11,517 bases of DNA from Kiloniellales bacterium. GTDB taxonomy: Bacteria; Pseudomonadota; Alphaproteobacteria; Kiloniellales; JAKSDN01. The translations under genes were made by a program, and so were the position numbers. A model generated the notes under the pieces. The model was given only the letters and a program-made list of their open reading frames with translations. It was not told the DNA's origin and made no database searches. The stretch spans positions 1 through 11,517 of the forward strand of contig JAKSDN010001246.1 of the NCBI GenBank assembly GCA_022360075.1, given 5' to 3'. Positions 6,208 to 11,517 of the stretch are shown here, one piece after another. The first letter of the stretch is position 1. Each line of letters begins with the position of its first letter.

Positions 6208-7059
6208 ATGCTGACGCCGACACAAAAGCGCCGCTACGCCGAGGACGGCTACATTGTGCTCGAAGGATTCAAGAGCGCAGTCGAGGTCGCGGCGCTGCGC
6301 GCCCGCGCCGCTGAGATCGTGCGCGATTTCGATGCCTCGACGACCCGTGCGATCTTCACGACCGATGACCAGGCGCGCCGCACCGATGACTATTTCCTCA
6401 CCTCCGGCGACAAGGTCCGCTGCTTCTTCGAGGAGAAGGCCTTCGACGAGAACGGCGATCTGGTGCAGGCGAAAGAGCTCTCGATCAACAAGATCGGCCA
6501 CGCGCTGCACGACCTCGATCCGGTCTTCGACCAGTTCTCGCGCGGCCCGGCGCTGGCAGAACTGGCCGAAGACCTAGGGCTCGTCGAGCCGCTGATCTGG
6601 CAGTCCATGGTGATCTTCAAGCAGCCCGCGATCGGCGGCGCGGTGAAGTGGCACCAGGACGCGACCTTCTTCGCGACCGAGCCGCAGAGCGTGACCACCT
6701 TCTGGTTCGCGCTCGAGGCCGCGCGCCTCGACAACGGCTGCCTCTGGGTCGAGCCCGGCGGCCACAAGGGCCCCCTGCGCGAGCGCTTCACCGCCCACTT
6801 CACCGACCGGGGCGGCACCTGCCGCATGGAGCCCCTCGACGACACCCCCTGGCCCAGCGAAGCCAGCGCCATCCCGCTGGAGGTGGCGGCCGGCAGCCTC
6901 GTCTGCTTCCACGGCCACCTGCCCCACGCCAGCGCGCCCAACACCTCCCCCCACTCCCGCCACGCCTACACCCTACACGCAACCGACGGCCGCGCGGTCT
7001 ACGCCAAGGACAACTGGCTCCAACGGCCCGCGGACTTCCCGCCGCGGGGATTCATGTGA
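6208..7059 (+). CDS. PhyH-family Fe(II)/2-oxoglutarate dioxygenase, PHYHD1-like
   Basis: Protein of 283 residues in the phytanoyl-CoA dioxygenase superfamily, soluble, with no signal peptide. It most resembles the animal PHYHD1 type. The shared pattern begins LTPTQKRRYAEDGYIVLEGF at residue 2, continues DYFLTSGDKVRCFFE and INKIGHALHDLDPVF, and ends near DNWLQRPADFP. The iron ligands are visible: H149 and D151 in WHQDATFF and distal H240 in LPHASAPN. R251 (HSRHAYTLH), 11 residues after the distal His, is placed to bind 2-oxoglutarate. The site therefore looks intact. The ATG at 6208 is supported by N-terminal family match; no clear Shine-Dalgarno precedes it. It sits between puuB and the gamma-glutamylpolyamine synthetase gene, suggesting hydroxylation or oxidative removal of a group from an amine-derived compound, but the substrate is unknown and cannot be read from the sequence. 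Confidence 0.87.
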   Translation: MLTPTQKRRYAEDGYIVLEGFKSAVEVAALRARAAEIVRDFDASTTRAIFTTDDQARRTDDYFLTSGDKVRCFFEEKAFDENGDLVQAKELSINKIGHALHDLDPVFDQFSRGPALAELAEDLGLVEPLIWQSMVIFKQPAIGGAVKWHQDATFFATEPQSVTTFWFALEAARLDNGCLWVEPGGHKGPLRERFTAHFTDRGGTCRMEPLDDTPWPSEASAIPLEVAAGSLVCFHGHLPHASAPNTSPHSRHAYTLHATDGRAVYAKDNWLQRPADFPPRGFM

Positions 7060-7064
7060 AGCTT

Positions 7065-7157
7065 CGTAGGGCGGGTTAGTGAAGCGTAGCCCGCCGCATG
7101 CAAGCACCGTCTTCGGCAGTCATCCGGCGGAATACGCTGACGCTATTCCGCCCTACG
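7065..7157. repeat. Family 3 double-hairpin repeat (GTAGGGCGGGTTAG type)
   Basis: Hairpin 1 pairs GGCGGGTTA (7070-7078) with TAGCCCGCC (7087-7095), with one wobble. Hairpin 2 pairs GGCGGAATA (7126-7134) with TATTCCGCC (7144-7152) perfectly. The ends CGTAGGGCGG (7065-7074) and CCGCCCTACG (7148-7157) are perfect reverse complements, so the whole unit can also close into one long stem. It begins 5 bp after the dioxygenase stop codon and may act at the mRNA 3' end. Confidence 0.85.
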
Positions 7158-7185
7158 CCTTTCGAGCAAACGGCAAATGGGAGTT

Positions 7186-7376
7186 TCGACACCGATGGAC
7201 ACAGATTTCTCGGAATGGCTGATCCGTGTTCATCCTGTTCATCCGTGTTTTTCAGTTCGGCTCTTGCCGCATGCTTTAGGTCGGCAAGCTTTGGCGAACT
7301 TCCGCCATCAAGTCTGATTCAACACGGATGAACAGGATGAACACGGATGTGGATTAGCATCTCTCATCTGTGTCGA
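7186..7376. repeat. Composite family 2 element with perfect 28-bp inverted repeat
   Basis: 7222-7249 (starting ATCCGTGTTCATCCTGTTCA) and 7321-7348 (ending TGAACACGGAT) are exact reverse complements over 28 bp with a 71-nt spacer. Outside them TCGACACCGATG (7186-7197) and CATCTGTGTCGA (7365-7376) are also inverted (11 of 12). The 191-bp unit carries no open reading frame of note and looks like a small non-coding palindromic element. Confidence 0.8.
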
Positions 7377-7501
7377 CTCAATGGAACGCCCCGGCGCCAA
7401 CGGCACCTCCCGGAAGAACGGACCTCCACCCGCGCCGCGCTTGCCAGCCTTTCCGGCCCGTGCTAGCGCTCTCGGCGGCTTGACAAAGAAAACAAAGACC
7501 T

Positions 7502-8851
7502 ATGAGCAAGATCGAAGATTTCCTGAAGGAACACGGCATCGACGAGGTCGAGTTCTTGCTGCCCGACATGGCGGGGATCGCGCGGGGCAAGATTCTGCCG
7601 GCGGAGAAGTTCGTCCAGGGCATGCACAAGAACGGCCTGCGCATCCCCGAGGCGATCTTCGTGCAGACCGTCACGGGCCACTACCCCTCCGAGGACGACG
7701 GCGCGGTCACCGACCCCGCGACCTCGGACGTCTACCTGGTGCCGGACGTGGACACCATCCGCATCGTGCCCTGGTACGAGGAGCCGACGGCGCAGGTGAT
7801 CTGCGATGCCTATTACTTCGATGGCACGCCGGTCACCTTCTCGTCGCGCCAGCTCCTGAAGCACATCCTCTCGCTCTACGAGGCCAAGGGCTGGCGGCCG
7901 GTCGTGGCGCCGGAGCTCGAGTTCTTCCTCGTAGAGGTCAACACCGACCCGGATTATCCGCTGGAGCCGCCGGTCGGCCGCTCGGGGCGTCGCGAGACTT
8001 CGCGCCAGGCCTACGGCGTCGACGCGGTCAACGAGTTCGATCCGCTGTTCGAGGAGGGCTACGACTTCTGCGAGGCGCAGAACATCGACATCGACACGCT
8101 GCAGCACGAAGCCGGCGCGGCGCAGATGGAGTTCAACTTCATCCACGGGCCGGCCCTGCGCCTGGCCGACCAGGCCTTCCTGTTCAAGCGCACGGTGCGC
8201 GAGGCGGCGCTGCGCCACAAGGTCTACGCGACCTTCATGGCCAAGCCCATGCAGGACGAGCCCGGCAGCTCGATGCACGTGCACCAGAGCCTGCTCGACG
8301 CCAAGGACGGCCGCAACCTCTTCGCGACCAAGAACGGCAAGGACTCGAAGCTGTTCCTCAGCCACATCGCGGGCCTGCAGAAGTACCTACCGGCGGTCAT
8401 GCCGCTGCTGGCGCCGAACGTGAACAGCTACCGCCGTCTGACGCCCTATTCCGACGCGCCGATCAACACCCACTGGGGCTACGACAACCGCACGGTCGGC
8501 CTGCGCGTGCCGCATTCCGAGCCTGCGGCGCGGCGGGTCGAGAACCGCATCGCCGGGGCCGACGCGAATCCCTATCTCGCGATCGCCGCCTCCCTCGCCT
8601 GTGGCTATCTCGGCATGACCGAAAAGCTCAACCCGCGCGACCCGGTCAAGGGCAGCGCCTACCGGCTCGCCCACACCCTGCCACGCACGCTCTACGATGC
8701 GCTCAATCGCCTGAACGGCAGCCGCCCGGTCAAGTCGGTGCTGGGCGAGAAGTTCGTCGAGGCGGTCTCGCTGGTGAAGAACGCCGAGCTGGAGGCCTAC
8801 CAGAAGGTGATCTCGTCTTGGGAGCGCGAGCACCTTTTGTTAAACGTATAG
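7502..8851 (+). CDS. puuA: Gamma-glutamylpolyamine synthetase (glutamine synthetase family, PuuA/SpuB/SpuI type)
   Basis: The family ligates L-glutamate to an amine using ATP; in this context the substrate is probably putrescine or a related polyamine, giving the compound PuuB oxidises. The 449-residue protein has a short beta-grasp N domain (residues about 1-105, with LLPDMAGIARGK) and the catalytic domain. Metal and substrate motifs seen are PELEFFLVE (E138, E140), GAAQMEFNF, GSSMHVHQSL (255-264, with H259 and H261), NSYRRLTPYSD, WGYDNRTVGLRVP and RVENRIAGADANPYLA. The conserved tail matches Pseudomonas gamma-glutamylpolyamine synthetases rather than GlnA. The adenylylation motif NLYDLP of GlnA is replaced by NPRDP and lacks the tyrosine. 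The ATG at 7502 has only a purine-rich AAAGA upstream. An aminotransferase of the SpuC type follows 241 bp later. True biosynthetic GS activity is unlikely but substrate choice is inferred. Confidence 0.85.
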   Translation: MSKIEDFLKEHGIDEVEFLLPDMAGIARGKILPAEKFVQGMHKNGLRIPEAIFVQTVTGHYPSEDDGAVTDPATSDVYLVPDVDTIRIVPWYEEPTAQVICDAYYFDGTPVTFSSRQLLKHILSLYEAKGWRPVVAPELEFFLVEVNTDPDYPLEPPVGRSGRRETSRQAYGVDAVNEFDPLFEEGYDFCEAQNIDIDTLQHEAGAAQMEFNFIHGPALRLADQAFLFKRTVREAALRHKVYATFMAKPMQDEPGSSMHVHQSLLDAKDGRNLFATKNGKDSKLFLSHIAGLQKYLPAVMPLLAPNVNSYRRLTPYSDAPINTHWGYDNRTVGLRVPHSEPAARRVENRIAGADANPYLAIAASLACGYLGMTEKLNPRDPVKGSAYRLAHTLPRTLYDALNRLNGSRPVKSVLGEKFVEAVSLVKNAELEAYQKVISSWEREHLLLNV

Positions 8852-8891
8852 GGTTATCTGCCATGCCATTCGGTTGAATGCAGAGACCGAC

Positions 8892-9002
8892 ATGAGACAA
8901 AACCATCGAATCACGAGGTTTCTCGCCGAAAATCTGGCGACCCGTCGCTCGCGCCACGACGAGCTGCTGATCCTCTGCGCCCGCATCGGCTTCAATCCCT
9001 AG
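8892..9002 (+). CDS. Possible small protein of 36 residues (doubtful)
   Basis: An ATG at 8892 opens a 36-codon frame ending in TAG at 9000-9002, inside the 241-bp gap between the puuA-type and spuC-type genes and on their strand. The product is basic at the start (MRQNHRITRFLAENLATRRS) and amphipathic later (ELLILCARIGFN). Codons in the second half are GC-ending like the neighbours. A GAGA upstream is a poor ribosome site. It is unrecognised; it could be a real small protein, a leader peptide for the downstream gene or chance. Confidence 0.3.
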   Translation: MRQNHRITRFLAENLATRRSRHDELLILCARIGFNP

Positions 9003-9039
9003 CGGGGCTGTGCCCGGCCTGATTTGCCGGGGACTTGCA

Positions 9040-9062
9040 AGCCGAGGCGCAAGCGCCCGGCT
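9040..9062 (+). promoter_or_regulatory. Stable hairpin in the leader of the aminotransferase gene
   Basis: AGCCG (9040-9044) pairs with CGGCT (9058-9062), and GGCGC (9046-9050) pairs with GCGCC (9053-9057) with one bulged A. It is followed by a pyrimidine run TCTCCTCCT (9062-9070) and lies about 18 nt upstream of the AGGA ribosome site. The TCCT could pair with that site. It may be an attenuator, a processed 3' end or nothing. Confidence 0.35.
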
Positions 9063-9092
9063 CTCCTCCTATTGAAGCTCAGGAACAGTGAC

Positions 9093-10478
9093 ATGACCCT
9101 CGTTGAGACCCTCGATCGGACGGCGCAGTGGCGCCAGAGCGACCTCGAGCATCACCTGCATCCCTTCACCGACACCCGTGCGCTGGGTGAGACCGGCGGC
9201 AGCCGGATCATCACCCACGCCGAGGGCGTCTGGCTGGAGGACTCCGAAGGCAACCGGCTGCTCGACGCCATGGCCGGCCTGTGGTGCGTCAATGTCGGCT
9301 ACGGCCGCGCCGAGCTGGCCGAGGCCGCGCGGCGCCAGATGCTGGAGCTGCCCTACTACAACACCTTCTTCAAGACCGCGAGCCCGCCGGCGATCGAGCT
9401 GGCCGACAAGCTGGTCGCGCTGACGCCGGAAGGCCTGAACCACGTCTTTTTCGGCTGCACCGGCTCGGATGCGAACGACACGATCGTGCGCCTGATCCGG
9501 CACTTCTGGAACCTGAAGGGCAAGCCCGGCAAGAAGACCTTCATCAGCCGCGAGTACGCCTATCACGGCAGCACCCTGGCCGCGACCAGCCTCGGCGGCA
9601 TGTCGGCCATGCATGCCCAGGCCGACCTGCCGCTGCCCGGCTTCGTCCACGTCACGCCGCCCTATTGGTACGACTACGGCGGCGACCTCTCGCCGGCCGA
9701 GTTCGGGCGCGCGGCGGCCAAGGCGGTCGAGGACAAGATCCTCGAGCTCGGCGCCGACAATGTCGCCGCCTTCATCGGCGAGCCGATCCAGGGCGCCGGC
9801 GGCGTGATCGTGCCGCCGGAGAGCTACTGGCCCGAGATCCAGCGCATCTGCCGCGAGCACGACGTGCTGCTGATCGCCGACGAGGTGATCTGCGGCTTCG
9901 GCCGCACCGGCCACTGGTTCGCCTGCGAGCCCTTCGGGATCGCGCCCGACGTGATGACCATCGCCAAGGGCCTGACCTCCGGCTACCTGCCGCTCTCCGC
10001 GGTCATGGTCGGCGATAACCTATCCGAGGTGCTGATCGCCGAGGGCGGCGAGTTCCAGCACGGCTATACCTACTCCGGCCATCCAGTCGCCTGCGCGGTC
10101 GGGCTGGAGAACATCGCCATCATGGAGCGCGAGGGCCTGATCGAGCGGGCCCACAGTGATATCGGCCCCTATCTCCAAAATCGCCTGCGCGAGGCCGTGG
10201 CCGATCACCCGCTGGTCGGCGAGGTCCGCGGCATGGGCATGATCGGCGCCGTCGAGCTGGTCGAGGACAAGGCCAGCCGGCGCCACTTCGACGGACTTGG
10301 CAAGGTCGGCGGGATCTGCCGTGACCACTGCTTCGCCAACGACCTGGTGATGCGCGCCGTGCGCGACGCCATGGTCTTCTCGCCGCCCCTGACGCTCAGC
10401 CACGCCGAGGCCGACGAGCTGGTGACACGCTTCGCGCGCTGTTTGGATTTGACCGCGAAGGATCTGGGGGTGAGCTGA
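9093..10478 (+). CDS. spuC: Class III PLP aminotransferase, putrescine:pyruvate aminotransferase type
   Basis: The SpuC type transfers the amino group of putrescine (or a related polyamine or omega-amine) to pyruvate, giving 4-aminobutanal and alanine. From the ATG at 9093 the protein has 461 residues, the usual size. It opens MTLVETLDRTAQWRQSDLEH and has HLHPFTD near residue 25. Cofactor motifs seen are GCTGSDAND (121-129, phosphate binding), YAYHGSTLAATS, E230 in IGEPIQGAGG, D263 in LIADEVICGFGRTG (pyridine N contact) and Schiff-base K292 in TIAKGLTSGYLPLS. AGGA at 9081-9084, 8 nt before this ATG, decides the start; an upstream in-frame ATG at 9024 would add 23 residues unlike the family. 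It lies between the glutamylpolyamine synthetase and aguB genes, providing a second, transaminase route for putrescine. Other omega-amino acid:pyruvate transaminase substrates (beta-alanine, taurine) cannot be excluded. Confidence 0.85.
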   Translation: MTLVETLDRTAQWRQSDLEHHLHPFTDTRALGETGGSRIITHAEGVWLEDSEGNRLLDAMAGLWCVNVGYGRAELAEAARRQMLELPYYNTFFKTASPPAIELADKLVALTPEGLNHVFFGCTGSDANDTIVRLIRHFWNLKGKPGKKTFISREYAYHGSTLAATSLGGMSAMHAQADLPLPGFVHVTPPYWYDYGGDLSPAEFGRAAAKAVEDKILELGADNVAAFIGEPIQGAGGVIVPPESYWPEIQRICREHDVLLIADEVICGFGRTGHWFACEPFGIAPDVMTIAKGLTSGYLPLSAVMVGDNLSEVLIAEGGEFQHGYTYSGHPVACAVGLENIAIMEREGLIERAHSDIGPYLQNRLREAVADHPLVGEVRGMGMIGAVELVEDKASRRHFDGLGKVGGICRDHCFANDLVMRAVRDAMVFSPPLTLSHAEADELVTRFARCLDLTAKDLGVS

Positions 10479-10531
10479 GGGACTGAGGCCCCGGCACTCT
10501 CACCCACGCCGCGGAGTCGCCACCGCTAAGC

Positions 10532-10648
10532 TGTCATCCTCGGGCTTGACCCGAGGATCCATTGTGCCGATACGCGGAACCGAGACGCTAAAGCGACGCT
10601 CCCGGCTTGTCCCTACCATGGATCCTCGGGTCAGGCCCGAGGATGACA
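10532..10648. repeat. Family 4 inverted pair (TCATCCTCGGGCTTGACCCG type)
   Basis: The left arm 10532-10562 and the right arm 10618-10648 are reverse complements at 30 of 31 positions, with a 55-nt spacer. Each arm is itself a palindrome around ATCCTCGGG...CCCGAGGAT. It occupies about half of the gap between the aminotransferase gene and aguB and could fold as one long stem or two hairpins. A terminator or mRNA-segmenting role is possible. Confidence 0.9.
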
Positions 10649-10719
10649 ATTGAGAGGATTGGCCCGACTGCGAATCCACGGGCCGACAGGGGCGCAAAGG
10701 CATCGGAAGGAACCCCACC

Positions 10720-11517
<798 letters not shown>

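Larger units (their letters stand above)
7060..7501. other. 442-bp intergenic region before the puuA-type gene, repeat-filled
   Basis: No convincing protein gene was found. It contains a double-hairpin repeat (7065-7157) and a composite family 2 element (7186-7376). The last 125 bp (7377-7501) show no recognisable promoter pair. A TTGACA at 7480-7485 is too close to the start codon to serve the downstream gene. Confidence 0.6.

Noticed and set aside
7480..7485. Perfect TTGACA before the puuA-type gene
   Set aside because: It is only 16 nt from the start codon with no -10 at proper spacing, so it cannot drive a normal transcript of this gene.
7381..8877. A 498-codon open frame on the plus strand overlapping the puuA-type gene
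   Set aside because: It is a frame shadow: GC-rich codon bias keeps the frame open, the peptide is Arg/Ala/Pro-rich with no family motif, and the overlapping frame has full glutamine synthetase motifs.
9024..9092. Upstream ATG at 9024 as start of the aminotransferase
   Set aside because: The extra 23 residues do not look like the family, the segment contains a hairpin, and AGGA is placed correctly for the ATG at 9093.

Overview
The window is high-GC bacterial DNA, most likely from an alphaproteobacterium of the Rhodospirillales type. This is judged from EF-Tu, tRNA and RlmB sequence character and from the extragenic repeat families; no species is recognised. It holds eight protein genes of recognisable family (two cut by the window edges), two tRNA genes, one doubtful small ORF, and an unusually dense set of extragenic palindromic repeats. 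No CRISPR array, transposase or prophage gene was seen.

Region 1 (1-1574) is core translation DNA. A leftward unit runs from a strong promoter at 578-605 through tRNA-Tyr(GTA), tRNA-Gly(TCC) and the start of tuf (EF-Tu). Diverging from it is rlmB, a SpoU-class 23S rRNA 2'-O-methyltransferase.

Region 2 (1575-4314) is an accessory surface or secretion gene. An AT-rich promoter with a perfect 7-bp inverted repeat precedes an 807-residue RTX protein. The protein has an N-terminal segment resembling the biofilm-adhesin (BapA/LapA) prefix, a PAAG dialanine motif, a PPC-like beta domain, nine 28- to 36-residue Ca-binding repeat modules and a type-I-secretion-like C terminus. Two inverted palindromic repeats separate it from the convergent puuB.

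Region 3 (4315-11517) is a polyamine and agmatine catabolism cluster. It contains puuB (gamma-glutamylputrescine oxidase, leftward) and, rightward, a PHYHD1-like Fe(II)/2-oxoglutarate dioxygenase, a gamma-glutamylpolyamine synthetase (puuA/spuB type), a class III putrescine:pyruvate aminotransferase (spuC type) and aguB (N-carbamoylputrescine amidase, cut by the right edge). Expected flow: agmatine -> N-carbamoylputrescine -> putrescine (AguB). Putrescine is then either glutamylated (PuuA) and oxidised (PuuB) or transaminated (SpuC). The dioxygenase has no established place in this pathway and is the most intriguing gene here.

The gaps in region 3 are filled with four different palindromic repeat families, nearly all arranged as inverted pairs. 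The 5602-6207 and 7060-7501 gaps hold no convincing protein gene.
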